Shown here: piece after piece, positions 1 through 6,930 of the stretch
Position numbering within the stretch: the stretch's first letter is position 1
Layout of the letters: every line of letters begins with the position of its first letter
Source of the DNA: Rothia sp. P100
GTDB lineage: Bacteria; Actinomycetota; Actinomycetes; Actinomycetales; Micrococcaceae
Assembly: GCF_023712425.1 (NCBI RefSeq)
Contig: NZ_JAMAYG010000001.1
Span: 310,001 to 374,000 of the forward strand
DNA: 64,000 nucleotides
Direction of reading: 5' to 3'
The notes under the pieces: generated by a model
The model's database searches: none
Told to the model about the DNA's origin: nothing
Seen by the model: only the letters and a program-made list of their open reading frames with translations
Program-made: the position numbers and the translations under genes

Positions 1-1
1 T

Positions 2-364
2 CTTCCCATCCTTTGTATTGATAATCTGCATCTTCTCAACGAAGAGATACAGAGGTTCGTCCTTCAAGAAAGAGATAGTTTTTCTAAGGTTATTGTGGCC
101 TACACCCCATGGCCCAGATGGAGCACTTCTCCTATCCTGTCAGCTTTGTCAGGAACAGAAACTGGGCTAGTATTAGCACCCACCTCCGTATCTGATCTGA
201 ACTTTTACACAGCAACGGCCCTACCCTGGGATCTAAAAACTGATGGCAAGGTTCCGCCCGGTCGAGGGGTGCTTATCGATCATGGAACGGTTCTTGCTTT
301 TCACGTTCCCCTGAGAGCGGCTTTTAAGAAGACTGGCGAGTATGATGAAGCAGCGGCTGAGTAA
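2..364 (+). CDS. C-terminal fragment of FtsK/SpoIIIE-like ATPase (5' end outside window)
   Basis: The frame is open from the left edge, so this is the last ~120 residues of a longer protein. It reads like the degenerate third ATPase module of actinobacterial FHA-FtsK/EccC-type translocases: a hydrophobic strand followed by Asp (LPILCIDN, Walker B-like), a second strand (KVIVAYTP), then a short GRG segment (PPGRGVLIDHG) typical of the end of such domains. In that family the ATPase pumps DNA or type VII secretion substrates across the membrane. The assignment rests on fold-like pattern only, since no Walker A is in view. The last 41 nt overlap the convergent membrane-protein gene on the other strand. 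Confidence 0.5.
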   Translation, partial: LPILCIDNLHLLNEEIQRFVLQERDSFSKVIVAYTPWPRWSTSPILSALSGTETGLVLAPTSVSDLNFYTATALPWDLKTDGKVPPGRGVLIDHGTVLAFHVPLRAAFKKTGEYDEAAAE

Positions 365-695
365 ACATCAAGATGATAATTGCTCCACTCAGTAGCACCA
401 CCGGCACACCGTATAGAGGTGCGCCGCTTAAAGCAGTTTGAACTCCAATCACAACACCAAAGAATTGCCATACCAGAATAAGCGCGCGGCTAAAAGGGCG
501 ATGCTTCCAGAGCGCCACCACACCGATACCCAGAGATAAGGCAACCAGTAGGAAGAATAAGCCTACGACTGATGCTCCCCTCACATCATCCGCTGTCATC
601 ACACCGCTCACCGTAAAAAAGAGCAGAGCTAGCACCTCCAGCGCCACAAGGCTACCGGTAAGCTTTACCGCCGCAGGTAAAGGTTGCTGAGACAT
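324..695 (-). CDS. Small four-helix membrane protein, function unknown
   Basis: This 123-residue protein has four hydrophobic segments (about 12-34, 42-62, 71-90 and 93-112) with a short cytoplasmic-looking N-terminus and a basic loop containing KHRPFSR. It resembles the small uncharacterised integral membrane proteins common in Micrococcales; I recognise no catalytic motif. It faces, and overlaps by 41 nt, the end of the FtsK-like gene, an arrangement that would produce antisense overlap if both are transcribed together. The upstream side (696-971) is shared with the whiB promoter region. Confidence 0.65.
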   Translation of the reverse strand: MSQQPLPAAVKLTGSLVALEVLALLFFTVSGVMTADDVRGASVVGLFFLLVALSLGIGVVALWKHRPFSRALILVWQFFGVVIGVQTALSGAPLYGVPVVLLSGAIIILMFTQPLLHHTRQSS

Positions 696-718
696 GATTA
701 GCGCCTTTTCTTTTCATT

Positions 719-806
719 CTGTGATATCACTTTTACTAGCCTAAAGGCACTTTCGTGGCAGTTCTCACTCAGAAACACCCCCAAGGTACACCCTGTGATA
801 TTTCAC
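719..806. promoter_or_regulatory. Two GTGATAT...CAC elements upstream of whiB and the membrane protein gene
   Basis: CTGTGATAT occurs at 719-727 and again at 793-801, each followed by TCAC within 2-4 nt (GTGATATCAC at 721-730 is a perfect palindrome; GTGATATTTCAC at 795-806 is near-symmetric). They resemble CRP-type half sites TGTGA/TCACA but with spacers of 2 and 4 nt rather than the usual 6. The stretch 696-971 holds no gene and lies between divergent genes. Functional role is inference. Confidence 0.3.
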
Positions 807-924
807 TCAGCAGTCGGTGCCAATTTTCGCCGCTCCCCCCTTGTTTGAAGACCCATAACGTGGGAAAGTTAGTGGAGTTCAGCTTTGGCTCCTTACTATA
901 AGGGGCCAAATTTTATTGATAGTT

Positions 925-941
925 GCTGAAAAATTTTCAGC
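925..941. promoter_or_regulatory. 17-nt palindrome in whiB leader
   Basis: GCTGAAAA-A-TTTTCAGC is a perfect inverted repeat (8-bp arms, one central base) ending about 36 nt before the whiB start codon. It is AT-rich in the middle and has no T-tract of its own, so it looks more like an operator than a terminator. What binds it is unknown. Confidence 0.4.
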
Positions 942-977
942 TTTAGTTATTCCGGTAACACCTAGGAGAGCATGCTA

Positions 978-1226
978 ATGGATTGGCGAAGCCGTGCTGC
1001 TTGTCTTGAAAAAGACCCCGAACTCTTTTTCCCCGTAGGAAATACTGGACCAGCGCTCCTTCAAATAGAGGAAGCTAAGAACGTCTGCCGTTCTTGCACT
1101 GTGATGGATACCTGCCTCCAGTGGGCCATTGAAACTGGCCAGGATTCAGGTGTTTGGGGCGGTATGAGTGAAGATGAGCGAAGGGCTATGAAGCGACGCG
1201 CAGCGCGTGCGCGACGTGCGTCCTAA
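978..1226 (+). CDS. whiB1: WhiB-family iron-sulfur transcriptional regulator, WhiB1-like
   Basis: A short protein (82 residues from this start) carrying the full WhiB signature: one early Cys (RAAC), then Cys-x2-Cys-x5-Cys (VCRSCTVMDTCL) which together bind a [4Fe-4S] cluster, a GVWGGMSEDER turn, and a basic tail (KRRAARARR) for DNA contact. The DPELFFPVGN segment is typical of WhiB1, which in mycobacteria is essential, NO-responsive and binds the major sigma factor. Two in-frame ATGs exist (972 and 978). AGGAG at 964-968 sits 3 nt from the first but 9 nt from the second, and WhiB1 proteins start MDWR, so 978 is preferred. A palindrome lies in the leader. The gene is convergent with the PdtaS-like kinase. 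Confidence 0.93.
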   Translation: MDWRSRAACLEKDPELFFPVGNTGPALLQIEEAKNVCRSCTVMDTCLQWAIETGQDSGVWGGMSEDERRAMKRRAARARRAS

Positions 1227-1253
1227 GGTCAGACCATACTGCACAGATATTGC

Positions 1254-1287
1254 AAAAGAAGGGGAGCTTTCTAGCTCTCCTTCTTTT
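1254..1287. terminator. Bidirectional terminator between whiB1 and pdtaS
   Basis: Stem of 15 pairs with one G-T wobble (AAAAGAAGGGGAGCT / AGCTCTCCTTCTTTT) around a TTCT loop. It runs straight into T-rich sequence on the plus strand and has an A-run on the other side, so it can serve both convergent genes. Confidence 0.8.
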
Positions 1288-1321
1288 CTTTAACAGTGTT
1301 TTTTGAAGCCCCTCGCTGTGC

Positions 1322-2866
1322 TTAGCCCGATAGCAAAACTTCTATAGTGACAAGTGTTCCGTGAGGTTTGACTGAGCTCCAATGGATACTGCCACCTAAT
1401 TCACTTGAAACAAGGGTCATTACAATCTGTGTGCCCAAACCTGAAGATGGAGCACCGCTTTCCAACATCATCTTGGTTTCTTCGGTGAGCCCAACTCCGT
1501 TATCAGCAATGCTCACCACCATAATATGCTCACCGCTGGGCTTGTAGTCGTGGGAGCAGCTCAGGGTTACCTCGCCAGTTTGTCCGGCCAAGCCGTGCTC
1601 AACAGCATTAGCTACAATCTCGTTGATAACTAGTGCCAGAGGCGTAGCAATTTGGCTGGGGAGCTTACCGAAAGACCCAACTATTCGTGTATGAACGTGC
1701 TGATCTGGTGACGCCAGCTCAGCAGCTAGGTTGAATTGCCTGCCGATGAGGTCATCGAAATTGACCTTCTGAGTCAGCCCTTGAGAAAGCGCTTCATGCA
1801 CCATCGCAATTGTAGAGACCCTTCGCATGGCCTGCTCTAGACCCTCCTTAGCTTCAACGCTGTTCATACGTCGAGATTGTAAACGTAGGAGGGCTGAAAC
1901 GGTCTGGAGGTTATTCTTCACCCGATGATGTATTTCGCGGATTGTTGCATCCTTAGACATCATCTCAAGCTCTCGGCGGCGTAGCTCCGTCACATCTCTG
2001 CAGAGCAATAAGGCTCCGTAGCGTTCTTCGCCTAGTCGAGAGAATTGTCGTAGAGGAATCGCTCGGAAAGTAACATTTTGCCGCTTAGCCTTAATTTCAG
2101 CTCGCCAGGGCATACGACCCGTGAGCACCAAAGGGAGAGTCTCATCTGCTTTTTCACCGGCTGGAAGAAGAGACCTGGTGAGATGTAATAGGCTCTCTCC
2201 TACCATGTCTCCGCTGAACCCTAAACGTTTATAGATAGATAGGGCATTGGGTGAAGCATAGAGTACGCTGCCGTTAGTATCGAGCATGAGCAGCCCATCA
2301 CTGACACGGGGATTACCGTGGGCAGTCCCTACTGGTGCCGAAAATTCTGGCCAGGCGCCCCTCGATACCATTTGCAGTAAATGGTGGGCAACGTCCCTGT
2401 ACGCCCGTTCTGCCTGCTGCCGTTTCCTGGTTCCCAGGTTTTCTCGATGTACTGAGAGCAATGCCACCGGACGCCCGTTTCTGATAAGAGGTATAAATTC
2501 AGTATCGAGAATTATGTCTTTGATGGTGTGTTCATCGTCGGTTCCTTTAGGCGTATGACTGTTCCAGCTGGCTACAGCTCTCTCTAAAAGACCGGCGCTA
2601 AGCTGCTGCCCTACCCTATCGGTATGAAAGACTGTGTGAGTGGTGGACGGACGAATTTGAGCTAGGCACAGGAATCCTGTATCTGATTCAAGAGGCTGGG
2701 AAAGGAGATGGTGACTTCCATCCAGGACTGCTTCTGGAACCCAGAGAAGAATGTCGCAGTACCCTGTATCAGCGATGATTTGCCATTCGTTAGTGAGCAA
2801 ATGTAGCCACTCAATATCACCCGGGCCAAAAGCTCCGCTGCTAGAGAGCGTATCGATCAATGGCAT
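1322..2866 (-). CDS. pdtaS: Cytosolic sensor histidine kinase, PdtaS type
   Basis: 514 residues, no membrane segment. The order matches PdtaS: an N-terminal GAF-like histidine-kinase N domain (about 1-170), a PAS-like domain (about 185-295, VSDGLLMLDTNGSVLYASPNA), then a HisKA_2 dimerisation helix with EIHHRVKNNLQ (phospho-acceptor His313/314) and a HATPase domain with NEIVANAVEHG (N box), DNGVGL (G1) and a GLG segment. In actinobacteria PdtaS phosphorylates PdtaR, an RNA-binding ANTAR regulator; no PdtaR gene is in this window, as is usual for the family. It is the last gene in the minus-strand run SAF protein - MinD-like ATPase - pdtaS, separated by 43 nt from the ATPase gene. Confidence 0.9.
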   Translation of the reverse strand: MPLIDTLSSSGAFGPGDIEWLHLLTNEWQIIADTGYCDILLWVPEAVLDGSHHLLSQPLESDTGFLCLAQIRPSTTHTVFHTDRVGQQLSAGLLERAVASWNSHTPKGTDDEHTIKDIILDTEFIPLIRNGRPVALLSVHRENLGTRKRQQAERAYRDVAHHLLQMVSRGAWPEFSAPVGTAHGNPRVSDGLLMLDTNGSVLYASPNALSIYKRLGFSGDMVGESLLHLTRSLLPAGEKADETLPLVLTGRMPWRAEIKAKRQNVTFRAIPLRQFSRLGEERYGALLLCRDVTELRRRELEMMSKDATIREIHHRVKNNLQTVSALLRLQSRRMNSVEAKEGLEQAMRRVSTIAMVHEALSQGLTQKVNFDDLIGRQFNLAAELASPDQHVHTRIVGSFGKLPSQIATPLALVINEIVANAVEHGLAGQTGEVTLSCSHDYKPSGEHIMVVSIADNGVGLTEETKMMLESGAPSSGLGTQIVMTLVSSELGGSIHWSSVKPHGTLVTIEVLLSG

Positions 2867-2909
2867 GCTATTTCTTTCTTGAACTGTCTATCACGGCCAA
2901 CGGGGCACT

Positions 2910-4292
2910 CTATCTACCCCAAAGCCTAGCTAAAGGGCCGAGTCTGCGTTTATACCTCACGTTATCAGAAGACAGATTTGATACATCATCTGGTAAGTCT
3001 TCTGCAGGACGCAAAGCTAGGACATCAGAGATATGTGTAAAGACGCTTTCAAATTCTAGTCCTACCTTGGATCTCGGTGCGGCCTCCATAATAGTTTTAC
3101 CCGAGAGGCAAGCTTTATCTGTGGTTGCTCGGTCTTCGCTCACATACCCCTCGATTTTTTCTGAGGGACCAAAGCGTTCCCAGGCATGCTCTATTGCCAC
3201 AGTGGGATTAGCTCCTACGGCATCAGCCCGAACCTTATTAAAGAAGACGCTTCTAGGTATATCCATCATGGTGTCTGCCAAGAGGTTTTTTAGGCTGTCC
3301 AGAGCTTTGACCGTTCTGGGTACACCCACCACATCTGCAGCGCCAACAACGAGAATATGGTCTGCTTCAAGAATGCTTGTCAATGAACCGTCATTACGCA
3401 AGGGAGCCAGCCCATCAAAGGCCGCAGCTTCGTCCTGCTCAATACAAAACGAGGTGTCAATGATGATCACATCATACTTCTCCCTCAGCATATTGATCAC
3501 TCGGCTTAGGGCTTTACCCCTGATTTCGGTCCAGCGATCAGGGCGGTTGATGCCGCTAATGATATCCAGCTGATGGGATTTATGCTGAATCGTGCTAACC
3601 AGCTCATCAATCTTTTGGCTATCAAGGTTACCTCTATCGGCAAAATGGCACATCTGAGCCAAGCTCGAGTAGTCATCGGTCAAGCCTAAAACAGCCCCTA
3701 CGGAGGCACCGTAGGTATCTGCGTCCACCAAGCAAACCTTGTGCCCAGCATTTGCTGCTAGCCCTGAGAGGTTCACTGCAAAAGTCGTTCTACCGGGAGC
3801 TCCCTGAGCTCCCCAGACAGCCAGCACTTTGCCAAGACGCTCTTCTGTTTTTTCTGAAACAGCCTGATCTAATTCGGCTTCGTGAGATTCAACTTCGGAT
3901 GTTGAATTACTCGGTTGCCTATCGTAAACGCCAACGTGTGAGTCACCATAATCTTCAAGCCGGTCAACAGCCGAGCGAACGCCCTGAAGTACATCAGGTA
4001 TATCAGCCAGAGCATCAATGGTATAAATCTCGGAAAAAGGCAGGCTGCTGCCCGGATCGATTACGGCGCACACAGCTACATCAAGTTCATAGAGCACCGC
4101 GAGCATCGATTGTGTGAGATCCTCGTATTGGGTCACCAACAAAACTGCACGGGCTATACCGCTCTGCGCGGTTCCCAGCATTTCTCCGAGGTCATGGACG
4201 TGGCGTACCACGCTAATATCCCCGCGCTGAGACTCGATTCCCAAAATATACCTGCCAGAAGTATCTCCAACAACAATAATTGGAATCTGCAT
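2910..4292 (-). CDS. MinD/CpaE-like ATPase with Arg-type P-loop
   Basis: 460 residues. An N-terminal receiver-like region (about 1-115) without obvious phospho-Asp is followed by a charged linker (120-155) and a ParA/MinD ATPase domain (156-420): P-loop GAQGAPGRTT (161-170), CLVDADTYG (switch I/A-prime like), YDVIIIDTS (Walker B) and a later LVVGAAD strand. The P-loop Lys is replaced by Arg (R168) and the ParA signature Lys near the start of the loop is absent. CpaE-like proteins usually localise Flp/Tad pili, but no pilin, TadA or TadB gene is near. Its ATG overlaps the stop of the SAF gene (TAATG at 4290-4294), so the two are probably translationally coupled and work as a pair. Confidence 0.8.
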   Translation of the reverse strand: MQIPIIVVGDTSGRYILGIESQRGDISVVRHVHDLGEMLGTAQSGIARAVLLVTQYEDLTQSMLAVLYELDVAVCAVIDPGSSLPFSEIYTIDALADIPDVLQGVRSAVDRLEDYGDSHVGVYDRQPSNSTSEVESHEAELDQAVSEKTEERLGKVLAVWGAQGAPGRTTFAVNLSGLAANAGHKVCLVDADTYGASVGAVLGLTDDYSSLAQMCHFADRGNLDSQKIDELVSTIQHKSHQLDIISGINRPDRWTEIRGKALSRVINMLREKYDVIIIDTSFCIEQDEAAAFDGLAPLRNDGSLTSILEADHILVVGAADVVGVPRTVKALDSLKNLLADTMMDIPRSVFFNKVRADAVGANPTVAIEHAWERFGPSEKIEGYVSEDRATTDKACLSGKTIMEAAPRSKVGLEFESVFTHISDVLALRPAEDLPDDVSNLSSDNVRYKRRLGPLARLWGR

Positions 4293-4948
4293 TACTGGCC
4301 TGCCTTATAGGTTGAAGGCACTATGTTGATGACCGACCCATCACTGCTAGCTGCAAGAACTGGGCTCAAAAGATCGGACTCTACCCACAGCTCTACAGCA
4401 GATTGACCCGTCCCGCCAATAATCGACTCCTGCGGAGTCACCGAGTGGATTTCAGCCCCCTCAGCAATTGCTCGGGGTTCATTGTATGTATTCGATCCTT
4501 CAACCTTTGAGGCAACCCAAATATCTACTCGATCCCCCGCTTGGAAGTCAGCGACTGCGTACTGATCTTTGAGAAGGGTCACCAACCTGCGCCCTTCTTT
4601 GAGATCGGTAGTGATTGCTGAAGCCGCCAGCAATTCCCCTGAGACTAGAGGACGCTTGGCAACAGTTCCAGGGGCAATAGGCTGATCTGCGGAGATATAT
4701 TGTTTGCTAGAGCCAGCTAACCTTGCGTCAACAACCGTTAGGTTTTGGGTCGTGACATGTTCACCAATACCGACATCAGCGGTGAGTGCATAAAAGGGCT
4801 CTGTTTGGTTGGTCGCTCGGATAATTCCGAGAACCCCCAGCAGAGAAAGAACCACAATGAAAACTCCGATAAGGAGCCGTGGGTCTGTGGCTCCTGGCTT
4901 TTTAAAACGCGGTGTCAGCTTAGATGGCATGGGCAGAGCTTCCTTCAT
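4292..4948 (-). CDS. SAF-domain membrane protein (CpaB/RcpC-like)
   Basis: About 218 residues: short basic N-terminus, one membrane helix (about 26-46, LLIGVFIVVLSLLGVLGII), then an extracytoplasmic SAF domain (about 55-120: VGIGEHVTTQNL, AGTVAKRPLVSGELL) and a beta-rich tail. SAF domains occur in Flp pilus assembly CpaB and in flagellar FlgA; in many actinobacteria this gene is paired with a MinD-like ATPase without other pilus genes. The start is ambiguous: TTG 4951 (8 nt from a GGAG), ATG 4948, or ATG 4930 with AAGGA 10 nt upstream; I chose the first ATG. It diverges from the BldC-like gene across a 190-bp region containing phased ATCAAA repeats. Confidence 0.8.
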   Translation of the reverse strand: MKEALPMPSKLTPRFKKPGATDPRLLIGVFIVVLSLLGVLGIIRATNQTEPFYALTADVGIGEHVTTQNLTVVDARLAGSSKQYISADQPIAPGTVAKRPLVSGELLAASAITTDLKEGRRLVTLLKDQYAVADFQAGDRVDIWVASKVEGSNTYNEPRAIAEGAEIHSVTPQESIIGGTGQSAVELWVESDLLSPVLAASSDGSVINIVPSTYKAGQ

Positions 4949-5069
4949 CAAGTTGAGTACTCCTATCAGAATTTTTACTAATCAAACACGAACTTTCCAA
5001 CTCAACACAGTCATCTGGCCAAACGTTACGCCTTAAAGCGCTAACAAGACTCAATAATGGAAATTTTCT

Positions 5070-5105
5070 TTCAAACTACATCAAAAGTCACTAAAATAAA
5101 TCAAG
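5070..5105. promoter_or_regulatory. 10-bp-phased ATCAAA repeats at BldC-like gene promoter (site A)
   Basis: TTCAAA (5070), ATCAAA (5080), ACTAAA (5090) and ATCAAG (5100) repeat at exact 10-bp steps in the same direction. The core TCAAACTACATCAAA (5071-5085) is repeated exactly at 6040-6054. The array overlaps a good -10 box TAAAAT (5092-5097), so a bound protein would block transcription of the HTH gene at 5140; self-repression is the natural reading. Head-to-tail repeats suit a BldC-like DNA-binding protein. Confidence 0.55.
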
Positions 5106-5139
5106 ATAGTGTTCGAATCACCACAAGAAGGAAGCCCCC

Positions 5140-5367
5140 ATGGTCGAACAGCGTTTTCTGACACTGAATGATGTGAGTGAAATCCTCAATATCTCCCTGA
5201 GCCAGACTCGCGCCCTGGTGAGAACCGGCGAACTCAAGGGAATTCAGATTGGTGGTCGCAATCAGTGGCGAGTTGAAAGCTCGATGCTTGAACAGTACAT
5301 TCAGGCCATGTATCAAAAGACTGAAGAAAGCATCAAAACTGAGCAGCTAGACCATCAAGAAGCCTAA
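5140..5367 (+). CDS. Small BldC/excisionase-like helix-turn-helix protein
   Basis: 75 residues with a MerR-type winged HTH: FLTLNDVSEILNISLSQTRALVRTGELKGIQIGGRNQWRV (DNA-recognition helix followed by a beta wing ending RNQWRV), then a helical tail (SMLEQYIQ) and a polar C-terminus. This is the BldC/HTH_17 architecture; BldC of Streptomyces binds direct repeats head to tail as a multimer. SD AAGGA lies 8 nt before the ATG. The promoter contains 10-bp-phased repeats, and the same 15-mer lies before the LysM gene, so these two genes are its likely targets. It is convergent with the next gene, only 21 nt apart. Confidence 0.88.
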   Translation: MVEQRFLTLNDVSEILNISLSQTRALVRTGELKGIQIGGRNQWRVESSMLEQYIQAMYQKTEESIKTEQLDHQEA

Positions 5368-5388
5368 GCTTCCTATGTTCTTTTGAAT

Positions 5389-5940
5389 TTACCTGGTATG
5401 AAGTACTGCAATCGCCCCAAAGGGGATGACGCGCACTTCATTTCTCTGCGTGCCTTCTTTTGCTTCAATTCTCTGCACAAATAATTCGCAATAGTCAGCG
5501 CCCACCGTTGTTATCCGACCTTCAGTGAGCGGGGAGTCTGGCCCACCGTGAGAAATTGACACGGTCTGTTGTGAAGCGGCTAGAGCCCTTAGAACATACC
5601 CCAGGGTTAACTTTCTACTGACCTCCTGGGCTGAGGTGAAGGATTTATTATCCCCACCCTCCCACCACATGAGACTTACCAGGGGAACAATGAGATTACC
5701 TGCACTTGATTCCAATTGAATCCAGCCCAGTCCAATATTTTTGAGGGTTCCGCGCCAAATCTCTGAGTTCAACCCATGAACAACAAGAAGCTGACCGATT
5801 TGAGCAGCTAGACGGTCTGCTAGATAAATTTTTGCGGCTTCTGACCGGCGAACTTCGGCGGCATCTGCCTCATAAGTAAGCCGTCTACTCTCATCTAGTT
5901 GAATCTCATAATCACGAAGAAGCAAATCTAAGTTGTTCAT
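5389..5940 (-). CDS. Conserved hypothetical protein, small beta-domain plus N-terminal helix
   Basis: 183 residues with no recognised family. The N-terminal ~50 residues are a charged helix (LRDYEIQLDESRRLTYEADAAEVRRSEA, likely coiled coil). The rest is beta-rich with two similar segments (EIWRGTLKNIGLGWIQLESSAGNLIVPL and SPLTEGRITTVGADYCELFV) that look like a repeated short barrel able to sense or bind something. No signal peptide or membrane helix. Divergent from the LysM gene across a region containing the second ATCAAA site, so it may belong to the same regulon as its HTH neighbour. Confidence 0.7.
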   Translation of the reverse strand: MNNLDLLLRDYEIQLDESRRLTYEADAAEVRRSEAAKIYLADRLAAQIGQLLVVHGLNSEIWRGTLKNIGLGWIQLESSAGNLIVPLVSLMWWEGGDNKSFTSAQEVSRKLTLGYVLRALAASQQTVSISHGGPDSPLTEGRITTVGADYCELFVQRIEAKEGTQRNEVRVIPFGAIAVLHTR

Positions 5941-6038
5941 GTATCGAGCCTATCCACTGAGGCAGAAAATGTAAATGAGCATGAAAACAACGAAATATGT
6001 TGAAAATGCCTTAAAAAAGGTTAGTATGATGATAATTC

Positions 6039-6054
6039 ATCAAACTACATCAAA
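6039..6054. promoter_or_regulatory. ATCAAA repeats before LysM gene (site B)
   Basis: ATCAAA at 6039 and 6049, 10 bp apart, embed the same 15-mer TCAAACTACATCAAA (6040-6054) found at 5071-5085. It follows a likely promoter (-10 TATGAT 6025-6030 or GATAAT 6031-6036; TTGAAA at 6000-6005), so it covers the transcription start of the LysM gene, 20 nt before its start codon. It is a probable binding site for the BldC-like protein. Confidence 0.55.
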
Positions 6055-6074
6055 TAATAGGTTTGGAGCGGAAT

Positions 6075-6920
6075 ATGAAGAGCAAAATTGTGCGTATCTT
6101 CCCGGTGGTTGCTGTTCCTGCCATCGCTCTGATAGGGAGCTTGGCTAGCTACAGCTTTCTCACGCACACACTACACCTTATTTCTCAGGGGCATTCACTG
6201 GAGTCCGGGACGTGGTGGGAAGCTCTATCATGTGCTGTAGCATTCACCCTTTGCTCCATTGTTTTTCTGTGGTGGTTCCTCAGTATGGCAGTCAGCTCGA
6301 TGCTCGCTATCAAGGCTAGAATCCAAGGGCGAGAACAGGTCAGTTTACCTTCCTGGGCTCCGATGGCGGTAAAAGCTACTGTGACGGGGCTGTTTGGATT
6401 GGGGCTGCTGAGCAACCCCGCATTGGCCTCCACGATCCCGGCTGTTCAGCCCTTTAGTTCAGTTACTCAGGTTCAGCAACACAAGCAACAGCTTCCGCTA
6501 GGCCTTTTCTTGGGTCCTTCTGATGATTCCTTCGGCATTTCCCCCGGTGCATCTCCCCTGTTTTCATATTCACAATCCACGACATTAATTGGCGAAGAAG
6601 GAGGTCAGGTGGAAGTGACGGTTACTAAGACTAGTCAACGCACTCAGCTCTCACCATTATTCGGCGGACTCCGAAAGTCAGTAGAAGCTCCGCGGGCATC
6701 TTCACAGGATAATGACCCCGTGGCGCTCGTATCACCACGGGTATACATTATTCAGCCGGGCGACACTCTCTGGTCCATTGCCGAACAGCACCTACCCGCT
6801 ACAGCTAGCGGTTCTGAAGTGCTCAACCTTGTCCACAGCATTCAATCTGCCAATTCCAAAGACATTCCAACACTTGAAAGTTTCATTTACCCGGGGCAAA
6901 GCATCACGCTTCCTTTCTGA
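6075..6920 (+). CDS. LysM-domain membrane protein
   Basis: 281 residues from ATG 6075, chosen over an upstream TTG because GGAG sits 6 nt before this ATG. It has membrane helices at about 8-30, 50-75 and 98-115, a long low-complexity extracytoplasmic linker, and a C-terminal LysM (about 223-280, VYIIQPGDTLWSIAEQHLP...IYPGQSITLPF) that binds peptidoglycan GlcNAc chains. It probably tethers the membrane to the wall. The following Rv3235-like gene starts 10 nt later, so they form a two-gene operon. Site B of the phased repeats lies across its transcription start. Confidence 0.85.
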   Translation: MKSKIVRIFPVVAVPAIALIGSLASYSFLTHTLHLISQGHSLESGTWWEALSCAVAFTLCSIVFLWWFLSMAVSSMLAIKARIQGREQVSLPSWAPMAVKATVTGLFGLGLLSNPALASTIPAVQPFSSVTQVQQHKQQLPLGLFLGPSDDSFGISPGASPLFSYSQSTTLIGEEGGQVEVTVTKTSQRTQLSPLFGGLRKSVEAPRASSQDNDPVALVSPRVYIIQPGDTLWSIAEQHLPATASGSEVLNLVHSIQSANSKDIPTLESFIYPGQSITLPF

Positions 6921-6930
6921 GGAGAAAACC

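Noticed and set aside
787-797. TACACCCTGTG as a third copy of the hem palindrome
   Set aside because: It shares the ACACCCTGT core but loses both outer bases of the GACA-N3-TGTC symmetry, and no -10 lies 24 nt away.
2860-3573. 237-residue open frame antisense to the MinD-like ATPase gene
   Set aside because: Serine- and arginine-rich, no domain, and opposite to a well-supported gene; it begins in the gap after pdtaS and has no promoter or SD.
2910-4951. A Tad/Flp pilus locus
   Set aside because: Only the CpaB-like and CpaE-like members are present; no pilin, TadA, TadB/C or prepilin peptidase gene can be found nearby.
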